Of a stretch of DNA of 64,000 bases, positions 9,821 to 18,391 are shown piece after piece. Source of the DNA: Streptomyces halstedii (GTDB taxonomy: Bacteria; Actinomycetota; Actinomycetes; Streptomycetales; Streptomycetaceae); NCBI GenBank assembly GCA_000720535.1, contig JOAZ01000025.1, positions 41,040-105,039 on the forward strand, read 5' to 3'. The first letter of the stretch is position 1. Each line of letters opens with the position of its first letter. The notes beneath the pieces were generated by a model. It was given only the letters and a program-made list of their open reading frames with translations. It searched no databases and was not told where the DNA came from. Both the position numbers and the translations under genes were made by a program.

Positions 9821-9839
9821 TGAGGCATGCCTTACCTTA
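9821..9839 (-). promoter_or_regulatory. Iron box (DmdR/IdeR-type operator) of bfd
   Basis: Read on the minus strand the site is TAAGGTAAGGCATGCCTCA, close to the IdeR/DmdR1 19-bp consensus (TTAGGTTAGGCTAACCTAA, from memory). The left half is nearly perfect and the right half is degenerate. It lies 50-68 bases before the bfd start, in the expected promoter position. Confidence 0.75.
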
Positions 9840-9873
9840 CTCGTCACCCCTGGTGGGTGAAAGCCCGGTACGG

Positions 9874-9912
9874 ACGGTGGGGCACGGATCACATGGATCC
9901 GTGCCCCACCGT
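9874..9912 (-). terminator. Terminator after the DAHP synthase gene
   Basis: A 17-bp perfect inverted repeat beginning ACGGTGGGGCACGGATC, with a five-base loop, lies 25 bases beyond the stop of the gene ending at 9937. It would also insulate bfd from the opposite side. Confidence 0.85.
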
Positions 9913-9936
9913 CGTGCCGGAGGAGGTGCGCCGCGC

Positions 9937-11283
9937 CTACTGGTCGCGGTACATCTCGGCGACCAGGAAGGCCAGGTCCAGGGACTGGCTGCGGTTCAGG
10001 CGCGGGTCGCAGGCCGTCTCGTAACGCTGGTGCAGGTCGTCCACGAAGATCTCGTCACCGCCGCCGACGCACTCGGTGACGTCGTCCCCGGTCAGCTCGA
10101 CGTGGATGCCGCCCGGGTGCGTACCGAGGGCCTTGTGCACCTCGAAGAAGCCCTTGACCTCGTCCAGGACGTCGTCGAAGCGGCGCGTCTTGTGGCCGGA
10201 GGCGGCCTCGAAGGTGTTGCCGTGCATCGGGTCGGTCACCCACACCACGGCGGCACCGGAGGCGGTGACCTTCTCGACCAGCTCGGGCAGCGTGTCGCGG
10301 ACCTTGTCGGCGCCCATGCGGACGATGAAGGTCAGCCGGCCCGGCTCGCGCTCGGGGTCGAGGCGGTCGATGTAGCCGAGCGCCTCGTCGACGGTGGTCG
10401 TCGGACCGAGCTTGATGCCGATGGGGTTGCGGATCTTCGAGGCGAACTCGATGTGCGCGCCGTCCATCTGGCGGGTGCGCTCACCGACCCAGACCATGTG
10501 GCCGGAGGTGTCGTAGAGCAGGTCGGTGCGCGAGTCGGTGCGGGTGAGCGCCGACTCGTAGTCGAGCAGCAGCGCCTCGTGCGAGGCGTAGAACTCGACC
10601 GCCTTGAACTCGGCCGGGTCCGTGCCGCAGGCCTCCATGAAGTTCAGCGCGTTGTCGATCTCGCGGGCCAGCGCCTCGTAACGCTGCCCGGACGGCGAGG
10701 ACTTCACGAAGTCCTGGTTCCAGGCGTGCACCTGGCGCAGGTCCGCGTACCCGCCGGTGGTGAAGGCGCGGACGAGGTTGAGCGTGGAGGAGGACGCGTG
10801 GTACATCCGCTTCAGCCGCTCGGGGTCCGGGACACGGTCCTCTTCGGTGAACGCGAAGCCGTTGACCGAGTCGCCGCGGTAGGTCGGCAGGGTCACGCCG
10901 TCGCGGGTCTCGGTCGGCTTGGAGCGCGGCTTGGAGTACTGGCCCGCGATCCGGCCGATCTTGACGACGGGCACCGAGGCCGCGTAGGTCAGGACGGCGC
11001 TCATCTGGAGCAGTGTCTTGAGCTTGGCGCGGATGTGCTCGGCCGACACGGCGTCGAAGGCCTCGGCGCAGTCGCCCCCCTGGAGCAGGAACGCCTCGCC
11101 CTTGGCGACGGCTCCCAGGCGGGCGCGCAGCTGGTCGCACTCGCCCGCGAAGACGAGCGGCGGATAGGTTTCGAGGTCCGCGATCACATCGCGCAGTGCC
11201 TCGGCATCCGGGTACTCGGGCTGCTGCGCCGCGGGAAGGTCTCGCCAGGTGTGGCCACCGGCGACGGAGGTATTGGCGTTCAC
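9937..11283 (-). CDS. Class II 3-deoxy-7-phosphoheptulonate (DAHP) synthase
   Basis: This enzyme makes DAHP from PEP and erythrose 4-phosphate, the first step of the shikimate pathway. The 448-residue protein is the plant/actinobacterial type II form: FAGECDQLR, LLQGGDCAEAF with the metal-binding Cys, VVKIGRIAGQYSKPRS, LPTYRGDSVN, SHEALLLDYE, RNPIGIKLGP, VTDPMHGNT, and GGIHVELTGDDVTEC. GTG 11283 is chosen because GGGGGAGG ends 5 bases before it; the frame extends to 11388 but without coding character. It is divergent from the trp leader and anthranilate synthase, so entry and first branch of tryptophan synthesis share one intergenic region. Confidence 0.96.
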   Translation of the reverse strand: MNANTSVAGGHTWRDLPAAQQPEYPDAEALRDVIADLETYPPLVFAGECDQLRARLGAVAKGEAFLLQGGDCAEAFDAVSAEHIRAKLKTLLQMSAVLTYAASVPVVKIGRIAGQYSKPRSKPTETRDGVTLPTYRGDSVNGFAFTEEDRVPDPERLKRMYHASSSTLNLVRAFTTGGYADLRQVHAWNQDFVKSSPSGQRYEALAREIDNALNFMEACGTDPAEFKAVEFYASHEALLLDYESALTRTDSRTDLLYDTSGHMVWVGERTRQMDGAHIEFASKIRNPIGIKLGPTTTVDEALGYIDRLDPEREPGRLTFIVRMGADKVRDTLPELVEKVTASGAAVVWVTDPMHGNTFEAASGHKTRRFDDVLDEVKGFFEVHKALGTHPGGIHVELTGDDVTECVGGGDEIFVDDLHQRYETACDPRLNRSQSLDLAFLVAEMYRDQ

Positions 11284-11373
11284 GGTCACCTCCCCCACAT
11301 TACGGGGTCGGACAGGGCGTCCATCCGGGCGCTCAACACGTGAGACGCGCGCTCGTCCGGGCGGCGGGTCCGC

Positions 11374-11379
11374 TAGGGT
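11374..11379 (+). promoter_or_regulatory. -10 box of the trp leader transcript
   Basis: TAGGGT lies 7 bases before the leader peptide ATG at 11387, placing the transcription start at or within a base or two of the start codon. The leader peptide mRNA would be essentially leaderless. Confidence 0.6.
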
Positions 11380-11386
11380 TCGGTCC

Positions 11387-11443
11387 ATGTTCGCGCAGAC
11401 GACCCAGAACTGGTGGTGGACCGCTCATCCGGCGGCCCACTGA
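11387..11443 (+). CDS. trpL: Tryptophan leader peptide TrpL
   Basis: This 18-codon ORF reads MFAQTTQNWWWTAHPAAH and has three consecutive Trp codons, the usual sensor for charged tRNA-Trp. It is followed after about 23 bases by a strong terminator hairpin (11467-11491) and then the anthranilate synthase gene. Ribosome stalling at the Trp codons would allow an antiterminator to form; with ample Trp the terminator forms. This is a textbook attenuation layout and matches leaders known upstream of Streptomyces trpE. Confidence 0.93.
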   Translation: MFAQTTQNWWWTAHPAAH

Positions 11444-11466
11444 CACATCGCGCGCACAGACTTCGC

Positions 11467-11491
11467 GAAGGCCGCCCGAGGGGCGGCCTTC
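11467..11491 (+). terminator. trp attenuator terminator
   Basis: GAAGGCCGCCC, a short GAG loop, then GGGCGGCCTTC: an 11-bp stem of very high stability between the leader peptide stop and the trpE start at 11539. It is followed by TCTCC, not by a long U-run. Confidence 0.88.
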
Positions 11492-11538
11492 TCCGCGTTC
11501 GGGAGCCGGAGCCGTTCCTCCATCCGGAAGGAACTCCC

Positions 11539-13425
11539 ATGCCCGACCACGCCACCGCTCTCCTGGACAGACTGCTCCGGGACGACGCCCCGCCGTTCGC
11601 CCTGCTCCGCCGGCGTACCCCCGGCCGTGACCAGGACACCGTGGAGGTCCTGACCGGGACCGTGCGGGAGGTGGACCGGCTCGCCGCGATCCCGGTCGGT
11701 GAGCGGCCCTCGCTGGCGCTGGTGCCGTTCCGGCAGATCGCCGAGCGCGGTTTCGACGTACGGGACGACGGCACCCCGCTGGCCGTGCTGACCGCCGACG
11801 AGTACGTCGAACTCCCGCTGGAGGAGGTGCTGGCGGCGCTGCCCGCGCACGCCGTACGGGTCGAGGGCGGCGCCTTCGACGTGCCCGACGACCAGTACGC
11901 GGAGATCGTGCGGCGGGTCGTCGAGGACGAGATCGGCCGGGGCGAGGGGGCCAACTTCGTGGTCCGGCGCACCTTCGGCGGCGAGATCCCCGGTTTCGGC
12001 CGGGCCGACGCGCTGGCGCTGTTCCGCCGGCTGCTGGACGGCGAGCGGGGCGCGTACTGGACGTTCGTCGTGCACACCCCGGACCGCACCCTGGTCGGTG
12101 CGAGCCCGGAGGTCCATGTGCGGATGTCCGGCGGCACCGTCGTGATGAACCCGATCAGCGGGACCTACCGCTACCCGGAGCAGGGGCCGACCGTGGAGGG
12201 ACTGCTGGCCTTCCTGGCCGACCGCAAGGAAACCGAGGAGCTCTCCATGGTGGTCGACGAGGAACTGAAGATGATGTGCACCGTGGGCGACATGGGCGGC
12301 GTGGTCGTCGGCCCCCGGCTCAAGGAGATGGCCCACCTCGCGCACACCGAGTACGAACTGCGCGGGCGCACCACGCTGGACGTGCGCGAGGTCCTCAGGG
12401 AGACCATGTTCGCGGCGACGGTCACGGGCTCCCCGGTGCAGAACGCCTGCCGGGTCATCGAGCGGTACGAGAGCGGGGGCCGCGGCTACTACGCGGGCGC
12501 CCTGGCGCTGCTGCGCGCGGAGCCCGGCGGGACGCAGAGCATGGACGCGCCGATCCTGATCCGCACGGCGGACATCTCGCCCGCCGGACGGCTGCGCGTC
12601 CCGGTCGGGGCGACGCTCGTACGCCACTCCGACCCGGCGGGCGAGGTCGCCGAGACGCACGCCAAGGCCGCCGGTGTGCTGGCGGCGCTGGGGGTGCGGC
12701 CGGGCCGTCCCGCGGCGGAGGCGGACCGCCCCCGGCTGGGCACGGATCCCCGGGTGCGGACGGCGCTGGACGACCGGCGCGGGGCGCTCGCCCCGTTCTG
12801 GCTGCGGATGCGGGGACGGGCGGCGGAGCCCTCGGGCCACGCGCTGGTGGTGGACGGCGAGGACACCTTCACCGCGATGCTGGCGCACCTGCTGCGGTCC
12901 TCGGGCCTCACGGTGTCGGTGCGCCGGTACGACGAACCCGGGCTGCGCGCGGCGCTGGCGGCGCACGAGGGTCCCGTCGTGCTGGGGCCGGGGCCCGGTG
13001 ACCCGGGGGACACGGCCGACCCGAAGATGCGGCTGCTGCGGGGGCTCGCCGCCGAGTTGGTGCGGGACCACCGGCACGGGCTGCTGGGCGTGTGCCTGGG
13101 CCATGAGCTGATCGCCGCCGAACTGGGCCTGCCCGTGGTCCGCAAGGCCGTGCCGTACCAGGGGGCGCAGACCCGTATCGATCTGTTCGGGCGGCCGGAG
13201 ACCGTCGGCTTCTACAACAGCTTCGCGGCGCGCTGCGACGCGGCGGCGGCCGCCGAACTCGCCGCGCACGGCATCGAGGTGAGCCGGGAGGAGGCCTCCG
13301 GGGAACTGCACGCGCTGCGCGGGGACGGCTTCGCCTCGGTGCAGTTCCACCCGGAGTCGGTGCTGACCATCCGGGGCTCCGCGATCGTGACGGAGCTGCT
13401 GGCGGGGCTGCCGGTGGCGCGCTGA
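11539..13425 (+). CDS. trpE: Fused anthranilate synthase (TrpE-TrpG type)
   Basis: The 628-residue protein carries both halves of anthranilate synthase. The chorismate-binding domain occupies roughly residues 1-400 (NPISGTYRYPEQGPTVEG, ADRKETEELSMVVDEELKMM, MFAATVTGSPVQNACRVIE, GYYAGALAL). The glutamine amidotransferase follows from about 430, with oxyanion loop GPGPGDPGD, nucleophile Cys519 in GVCLGHE, and His604/Glu606 in QFHPES. It therefore takes ammonia from glutamine itself. ATG 11539 follows AAGGAACTCCC and is preferred over the in-frame start at 11413, which would run through the attenuator. The fused form resembles PhzE-like enzymes, but the Trp leader argues for tryptophan synthesis. 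Confidence 0.95.
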   Translation: MPDHATALLDRLLRDDAPPFALLRRRTPGRDQDTVEVLTGTVREVDRLAAIPVGERPSLALVPFRQIAERGFDVRDDGTPLAVLTADEYVELPLEEVLAALPAHAVRVEGGAFDVPDDQYAEIVRRVVEDEIGRGEGANFVVRRTFGGEIPGFGRADALALFRRLLDGERGAYWTFVVHTPDRTLVGASPEVHVRMSGGTVVMNPISGTYRYPEQGPTVEGLLAFLADRKETEELSMVVDEELKMMCTVGDMGGVVVGPRLKEMAHLAHTEYELRGRTTLDVREVLRETMFAATVTGSPVQNACRVIERYESGGRGYYAGALALLRAEPGGTQSMDAPILIRTADISPAGRLRVPVGATLVRHSDPAGEVAETHAKAAGVLAALGVRPGRPAAEADRPRLGTDPRVRTALDDRRGALAPFWLRMRGRAAEPSGHALVVDGEDTFTAMLAHLLRSSGLTVSVRRYDEPGLRAALAAHEGPVVLGPGPGDPGDTADPKMRLLRGLAAELVRDHRHGLLGVCLGHELIAAELGLPVVRKAVPYQGAQTRIDLFGRPETVGFYNSFAARCDAAAAAELAAHGIEVSREEASGELHALRGDGFASVQFHPESVLTIRGSAIVTELLAGLPVAR

Positions 13426-13436
13426 GGTCCCCGTGT

Positions 13437-13467
13437 GCGGGCCCCGGAGCGGGCGGCCGGGGCCCGC
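13437..13467. terminator. Bidirectional terminator between trpE and hydroxyacid dehydrogenase
   Basis: An 11-bp inverted repeat, GCGGGCCCCGG to CCGGGGCCCGC, lies in the 81-base gap between two convergent genes. Confidence 0.7.
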
Positions 13468-13506
13468 GAGGACACGGCCGCGGTCCCCGGAGCCCCGCGG
13501 GGGCCC

Positions 13507-14502
13507 TCACACGGCGGGGACGAGCACGTTCTCGCTGCGGCGGCCGGCCAGGTAGTCGGCGACGTTGCGCACGGTGGCGTCGATGATCTGGCCGACCGCC
13601 TCGCGGGTGTAGTACGCCTGGTGCGAGGTGACGACGACATTGGGGAAGGTGACGAGCCTGGCCAGGGTGTCGTCGTCGATGCCCTCCAGCGACTTGTCGA
13701 CGTAGAAGAGGCCGGCCTCCGCCTCGTAGACGTCGAGCCCGACCCCGGTGAAGCGGCCGCGGCGCAGTTCGGCGACGAGCGCGGTGGTGTCGACGAGGCC
13801 GCCACGGCTGGAGTTGACCAGGATCGCGTCGTCCTTCATCGTCGCGAGCGCCTCCGCGTCGACGAGGTGCTGGGTGGCGGGGAGCAGGGGGACGTGGAGG
13901 CTGATGAGGTCGGCCTCGGCGAAGAGGCGTTCCTTCTCGACGTACGTCATGCCGAGCGCCGCGCAGGCGGGGTTCTCCGTGACGTCCCAGCCCAGCAGGT
14001 TCATGCCGAAGCCGTGGGCGATCCGGGTGAACGCCTCCCCGATCTTGCCCGTGCCGACCACCCCGACGGTGCGGCCGTGCAGATCGCGGCCGAGGAGCCC
14101 GTCGAGGCGGAAGTCGAAGTCCCGGGTGCGGCTGACCGCGCGCACGATACGGCGGTTGACGGCCATGGCGAGGGTCCAGGCGAACTCCGCGACCGACTGC
14201 GGCGAGTAGTGCGAGACCCGGGCGACGCGCAGGGCGAGGCGTTCCGCGACGTCCAGGTCGATGTTGTTGAAGCCGGTGGAGCGCTGGGCGATCATCTGGG
14301 TGCCGCCGGCGGCGAGAGTCTGGAGCACCGGGCCGCCGAGGTCGGCGTTGACGCTGGTGGAGACGATCTCGTAGCCCGCGGCGATCGGGGCGGTGTCCCG
14401 GGTGAGGAAGACGTCCAGGCAGCGCACGTCGTGCTGCCCCTCGAAGGCCTTCTCGATCAGCGGCCTCTCGTCGGACTGCACTCCGAAGGCGAGGATCTCC
14501 AC
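13507..14502 (-). CDS. D-lactate dehydrogenase-type 2-hydroxyacid dehydrogenase
   Basis: This 331-residue cytoplasmic enzyme interconverts a 2-oxoacid and the D-2-hydroxyacid with NADH. It has the NAD motif VGVVGTGKIGEAFTRIA near residue 150, the substrate-binding Arg in NSSRGGLVDT, the Glu of GVGLDVYEAEAG, and the catalytic His in VVVTSHQAYYTREAV. The LDYEAEAGLFYVDKS-type segment and length favour D-lactate dehydrogenase (LdhA) over formate or phosphoglycerate dehydrogenase. GTG 14502 has GGGAG five bases upstream; the longer frame to 14553 lacks a site. Physiological substrate is inferred. Confidence 0.9.
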   Translation of the reverse strand: MEILAFGVQSDERPLIEKAFEGQHDVRCLDVFLTRDTAPIAAGYEIVSTSVNADLGGPVLQTLAAGGTQMIAQRSTGFNNIDLDVAERLALRVARVSHYSPQSVAEFAWTLAMAVNRRIVRAVSRTRDFDFRLDGLLGRDLHGRTVGVVGTGKIGEAFTRIAHGFGMNLLGWDVTENPACAALGMTYVEKERLFAEADLISLHVPLLPATQHLVDAEALATMKDDAILVNSSRGGLVDTTALVAELRRGRFTGVGLDVYEAEAGLFYVDKSLEGIDDDTLARLVTFPNVVVTSHQAYYTREAVGQIIDATVRNVADYLAGRRSENVLVPAV

Positions 14503-14577
14503 GGCATCTCCCGGGGTCGGGGTTACGGGCCCTGGTGAATATACGGCCCGCACCCCGGCGGCGCGGGCCCCCTGCCC

Positions 14578-15348
14578 TCAGGCGTCGTCGAGGCCGGTCT
14601 CGATCGCGTACCGCACCAGCTCCACCCGGTTGTGCAGTTGGAGCTTGCCCAGGGTGTTCTGGACGTGGTTCTGCACGGTGCGGTGGGAGATCACCAGGCG
14701 CTCCGCGATCTGCTTGTACGAGAGCCCCTTGGCGACCAGCCGCAGGACCTCGGTCTCGCGTTCGGTGAGCTGCGGGGCCTTCGGCTCGTCGGAGGCGGCC
14801 GGCGCCGGGTCGGAGGCGAGCCGGCGGTACTCGCCGAGGACCAGACCGGCGAGGCCCGGGGTGAAGACCGGGTCACCGGCGGCCGTCGCGCGCACGGCGT
14901 CGGTGAGCTCCTGGGTGCTGGCCGACTTCAGCAGATAGCCGGTGGCGCCCGACTTCACGGCCTCCAGCACGTCGGCGTGCTCGCCGCTGGCGGAGAGCAC
15001 CAGGACCCGCAGCCCGGGGTGCGACCCGACGAGCTCCTTGCAGACCTGGACGCCCGGCATCCCGGGCAGGTTGAGGTCGAGTACGAGGACGTCGGGGACG
15101 ACGGCACGGGCACGGCGTACGGCGCCCGGACCGTCCCCCGCGGTCGCCACGACGTCGAAGCCGGACTCGGACAGGTCGCGGGCCACGGCGTCGCGCCACA
15201 TGGGGTGGTCGTCGACGACCATCACCCTGACGGGACGCTCCGCGGACCGCGGCGTGGTGGACTCCCGCGGGTGCGGTGCGGCCGGTGTGCTCGGAGCGCC
15301 TGGTGTGGGCGGTGCCCCTGGTGTGGGCGGTGTGGTCGGTGTGGTCAT
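14578..15348 (-). CDS. macR: Response regulator MacR (NarL/LuxR type)
   Basis: A Pro/Thr-rich N-terminal tail of about 40 residues precedes a receiver domain (VRVMVVDDHPMWRDAV with acidic pocket DD, phospho-acceptor Asp in DVLVLDLNLPG, and YLLKSAS with the conserved Lys). A LuxR HTH follows (LTERETEVLRLVAKGLSYKQIAERLVISHRTVQNHV). Its ATG overlaps the kinase stop codon (ATGA at 15345-15348), fixing the start. Gene content and position match MacRS of S. coelicolor, a pair linked to morphology and antibiotic control; the name rests on that synteny. The Pro/Thr tail comes from short GGTGTGG-type DNA repeats and probably varies between strains. Confidence 0.88.
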   Translation of the reverse strand: MTTPTTPPTPGAPPTPGAPSTPAAPHPRESTTPRSAERPVRVMVVDDHPMWRDAVARDLSESGFDVVATAGDGPGAVRRARAVVPDVLVLDLNLPGMPGVQVCKELVGSHPGLRVLVLSASGEHADVLEAVKSGATGYLLKSASTQELTDAVRATAAGDPVFTPGLAGLVLGEYRRLASDPAPAASDEPKAPQLTERETEVLRLVAKGLSYKQIAERLVISHRTVQNHVQNTLGKLQLHNRVELVRYAIETGLDDA

Positions 15349-16571
15349 CGGGTCGTCCCTGCCTTCCCCCGTGAAGCCTTCGGTACCTTCAGTTCGACCT
15401 CGGTGCCCTGGCCGGGTACCGAGATCAGTTCCGCCGTGCCGCCCAGGTCGCGCAGCCGGCCGCGGATGGACAGGGCGACGCCGAGCCGCCCCTCCCCTTC
15501 CGCCTGGTCCAGCCTGCCCTCCGGGATGCCCGGCCCGTCGTCCCGGACCGTGACGATCACCTCGTCCGGCTCGTCCTCCACCAGGATCCACGCCTGGGCA
15601 CCGCTTCCGGCGTGGGCCCGGACGTTGTCCAGGGCGGCGCTGACCGCGGCGGCGAGTTCCCGTGCCGCCCCTTCGGCCAGCACCACCGGCGCTCCGGGTT
15701 CGGCGAAGCTGACGCGGGCTCCGGCGTGCGGGGCGAGCAGGGTGCGCAGATCGGCCTCGGCGGCCTCCGGGGCGTCCGCGTCGCCGGGGTCCGGTCCACG
15801 GACGACGGCGCCCTCGGCGGGGTCCTCGGAGGCGCGGCGGGCGGGCACCAGACCGCTGGAGACCAGGGTGCGCAGGGCGATCTCCTGCTCCCCCGCCATC
15901 CGTCCCAGCTCGGCGGCCTCACCGCCGAGCGCGGTGCCGCGCCGCTGCACCATCGCGAGGACCTGGAGGACGCTGTCGTGGATGTCGCGGGCCAGGCGTT
16001 CGCGTTCGCGGGTGGCCGCCTCGATCTCCAGGGCGCGGGCCAGGGTGCGTTCACTGGCGCGGGCGACCTCGACGACGTAACCGATCGCTATGGACGCCAC
16101 CCAGACCAGCAGGACGTTGTGGATCGTGTCCCGGCTGGGCTCGCCGCGTTCGACGATGTTGGCGGCGGCGACGAGGGTGGAGGCGAAGGCCGCCCACCGC
16201 CAGCCGCCCTTCAGCGCGAAGGCCAGGACCGCGCCCGCCGTCCAGATCGACGGCAGGGTGGAGCCGTCCTCCTGCTGGGCCTGGAAGTCGGCGAGCGGGG
16301 TGAGGAGTATCCCGGTGAGGGCGACCGTGAGATCGACGCCGAGGAACCGCTTGGTGCAGCTCGCCGCGTTGGCCACCCGGGGCAGGGTGGCGAGCGTCCA
16401 CACGGCCAGGACGGCGAGGAAGGCGACGGCGACCGAAGGGCGCTCGTACTGGTCCCGGCGCAGGCACGCCAGCAGCACCGCGTAGACCAGCGTCAGCACG
16501 CGGTACGCGGTCAGGGCCTGCCACAGCGGCTGCTCGACCGACATCCGCACGACCCGTTCGCCCCTGGTCAT
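15345..16571 (-). CDS. macS: Sensor histidine kinase MacS
   Basis: The 408-residue membrane kinase has an N-terminal DUF5931-like region of about 170 residues with five or six hydrophobic segments. A HisKA_3 helix follows with the phospho-acceptor His in RLARDIHDSVLQVLAMVQRR, then an ATPase domain with N-box NVRAHA, DDGPGIPEGRL and GTEVELKVP. Bypassing periplasmic domains, the sensing surface is likely within the membrane. ATG 16571 follows GGGGGAGG by two bases; the nearby Met10 is an alternative. It is the first gene of the macS-macR pair. Confidence 0.9.
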   Translation of the reverse strand: MTRGERVVRMSVEQPLWQALTAYRVLTLVYAVLLACLRRDQYERPSVAVAFLAVLAVWTLATLPRVANAASCTKRFLGVDLTVALTGILLTPLADFQAQQEDGSTLPSIWTAGAVLAFALKGGWRWAAFASTLVAAANIVERGEPSRDTIHNVLLVWVASIAIGYVVEVARASERTLARALEIEAATRERERLARDIHDSVLQVLAMVQRRGTALGGEAAELGRMAGEQEIALRTLVSSGLVPARRASEDPAEGAVVRGPDPGDADAPEAAEADLRTLLAPHAGARVSFAEPGAPVVLAEGAARELAAAVSAALDNVRAHAGSGAQAWILVEDEPDEVIVTVRDDGPGIPEGRLDQAEGEGRLGVALSIRGRLRDLGGTAELISVPGQGTEVELKVPKASRGKAGTTR

Positions 16572-16611
16572 GTCCTCCCCCGTTCCCCTCCCCGCGGTCC
16601 GGCCGGCGCGG

Positions 16612-17370
16612 TCACCCGCCGGGCTGGTCCGTCCCCGCCTTCGCCTCGTCGGCCTTCCGCTTCGCCTCGTCGGCGACCCGCTTCGCCTCGTCGGCGATCT
16701 GCCGCTTGGCCGCGGTCGCGTAGATGTCCACGTACTCCTGGCCGGAGAGCTTCATGATCTCGTACATCACCTCGTCGGTCACCGAACGCAGGATGAACCG
16801 GTCGCCGTCCATGCCCTGGTAGCGGGTGAAGTCGAGGGGCTTGCCGATGCGGATGCCCGGGCGCATCAGCCGGGGCATCACCTGGCCGGGCGGCTGGATC
16901 TTCTCCGTGTCGATCATCGCGACGGGGATGACCGGGGCGCCGGTGGCGAGGGCCACCCGGGCCAGGCCGCCGGGCTTGCCCCGGTAGAGCCGCCCGTCGG
17001 GCGACCGGGTGCCCTCCGGGTAGATGCCGAAGAGCCCGCCGCTCTCCACGACCTGTATCCCGGCCTTGATGGCGGCCTCCCCGGCGCCGCGGCCGCCGGA
17101 GCGGTCCACCGGGAGCTGGCCGACGCCCTTGAAGAAGGCCGCGGTCAGCTTGCCCTTCACGCCGGGGGCGGTGAAGTACTCGGCCTTGGCGATGAAGGTC
17201 ACCTTGCGGTCGAGGACGGCGGGCAGGAAGAAGGAGTCGGAGAAGGACAGATGGTTGCTCGCGAGGATCGCCGGTCCCCGCGCGGGGATGTTCTCCAGGC
17301 CCTCCACCCACGGCCGGAAGGCAAGCTTCAGGGAGCCGCCGATGGAGAACTTCATCGCGCCGTAGATCAA
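16612..17370 (-). CDS. 1-acylglycerol-3-phosphate acyltransferase-like protein (PlsC family)
   Basis: The 252-residue protein has PlsC motifs I to IV: NHLSFSDSFF (HX4D) near residue 39, KAEYF, GIYPEGTRSPDGRL, and VIPVAMIDT. It should transfer an acyl chain to a lysophosphatidate or related acceptor at the inner face of the membrane; the same position in M. tuberculosis is Rv2182c. The C-terminus carries three near-identical seven-residue units (ADEAKRV, ADEAKRK, ADEAKAG), giving an Ala/Lys/Glu helix unusual for the family. A TTG at 17370 has AGGAGG eight bases upstream; ATG 17355 is the alternative. Confidence 0.88.
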   Translation of the reverse strand: MIYGAMKFSIGGSLKLAFRPWVEGLENIPARGPAILASNHLSFSDSFFLPAVLDRKVTFIAKAEYFTAPGVKGKLTAAFFKGVGQLPVDRSGGRGAGEAAIKAGIQVVESGGLFGIYPEGTRSPDGRLYRGKPGGLARVALATGAPVIPVAMIDTEKIQPPGQVMPRLMRPGIRIGKPLDFTRYQGMDGDRFILRSVTDEVMYEIMKLSGQEYVDIYATAAKRQIADEAKRVADEAKRKADEAKAGTDQPGG

Positions 17371-17611
17371 CTCGGGTGCCTCCTGTGTGCTGTCGGTCAG
17401 ACCTTAGCCTGTGGTCTCCTTGCCTCCTGCCCCGCTCGGGGCGGTGTGCCGCGTCCCGGGACGGCCGTGCGGTGTCCGGTCCTCCGGGCGGGGTCCCGTC
17501 CGCCCGGTGACGACGGCCCTGGTCGGTGTCGGCCCGGTCGCGTACGGTGAGGTCATCCTTTCGCACTCCTCCCGCACGCCCCCCGCCACGCTCACGAACA
17601 GGAGACCCCCG

Positions 17612-18391
17612 GTGCCGGTCCTCCCCGGAGCCGAGCCGTTCCGCCACGAGGGCGGAGAGGTCGGCGTCCTTCTCTGTCACGGATTCACCGGTTCACCCCA
17701 GTCGATGCGCCCCTGGGCCGATTACCTGGCGGAGCGCGGCCTGACCGTGTCCCTGCCGCTGCTGCCCGGCCACGGCACGTGCTGGCAGGACATGGCGGTC
17801 ACCGGCTGGCAGGACTGGTACGCGCAGGTGGACCGGGAGCTGCGGGAGCTGCGGGACCGGTGCGCCCAGGTCTTCGTCTTCGGCCTCTCCATGGGGGGTG
17901 CGCTGGCCCTGCGTCTGGCCGCGAAGCACGGGGACACCGTCACCGGCCTGGTGCTGGTCAACCCGGCGAACAAGGTGCACGGCCTGTCGGCGTACGCGCT
18001 GCCGGTCGCCCGGCACCTGGTGCGGACGACGAAGGGGCTGGCCGGCGACATCGCGCTGGAGGGTTCCCAGGAGCTGGGCTACGACCGGGTGCCGCTGCAC
18101 GCCGCGCACTCGCTGCGCTCGTTCCTGCGGCTGGTGGACGCCGATCTTCCTCAGGTCACCCAGCCGTTGGTGCTGCTGCACAGCCCTCAGGACCACGTCG
18201 TGCCGCCGGCCGACTCGGCGCGGATCCTGAGCCGGGTGTCCTCGACGGACGTCGAGGAGATCCTGCTGGAACAGAGTTACCACGTCGCGACGTTGGACCA
18301 TGACGCGGAGCGGATCTTCGGCGAGGCCTACCGGTTCATCGGCCGCCTCGCACCCGGCGTCGGCAAGAAGGGGAGCACGTCCGGTGGCTGA
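17612..18391 (+). CDS. Alpha/beta hydrolase, carboxylesterase/monoacylglycerol lipase-like
   Basis: The 259-residue protein shows the oxyanion HGFTGSP segment, LPGHGT, the nucleophile elbow FGLSMGGALAL, the acidic residue in LLHSPQDHVVPP, and the catalytic His in QSYHVATLDHD. This matches Est30-like carboxylesterases. GTG 17612 is chosen because CAGGAG lies 8 bases upstream and the protein then starts directly at the conserved PVLPGAEPF; the frame is open back to 17411. Substrate unknown; the divergent acyltransferase hints at lipids. It overlaps the next gene by 8 bases. Confidence 0.9.
   Translation: MPVLPGAEPFRHEGGEVGVLLCHGFTGSPQSMRPWADYLAERGLTVSLPLLPGHGTCWQDMAVTGWQDWYAQVDRELRELRDRCAQVFVFGLSMGGALALRLAAKHGDTVTGLVLVNPANKVHGLSAYALPVARHLVRTTKGLAGDIALEGSQELGYDRVPLHAAHSLRSFLRLVDADLPQVTQPLVLLHSPQDHVVPPADSARILSRVSSTDVEEILLEQSYHVATLDHDAERIFGEAYRFIGRLAPGVGKKGSTSGG

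Noticed and set aside
11413-11538. Longer anthranilate synthase start at 11413
   Set aside because: It would translate through the attenuator hairpin; the AAGGAACTCCC before ATG 11539 gives the family start.
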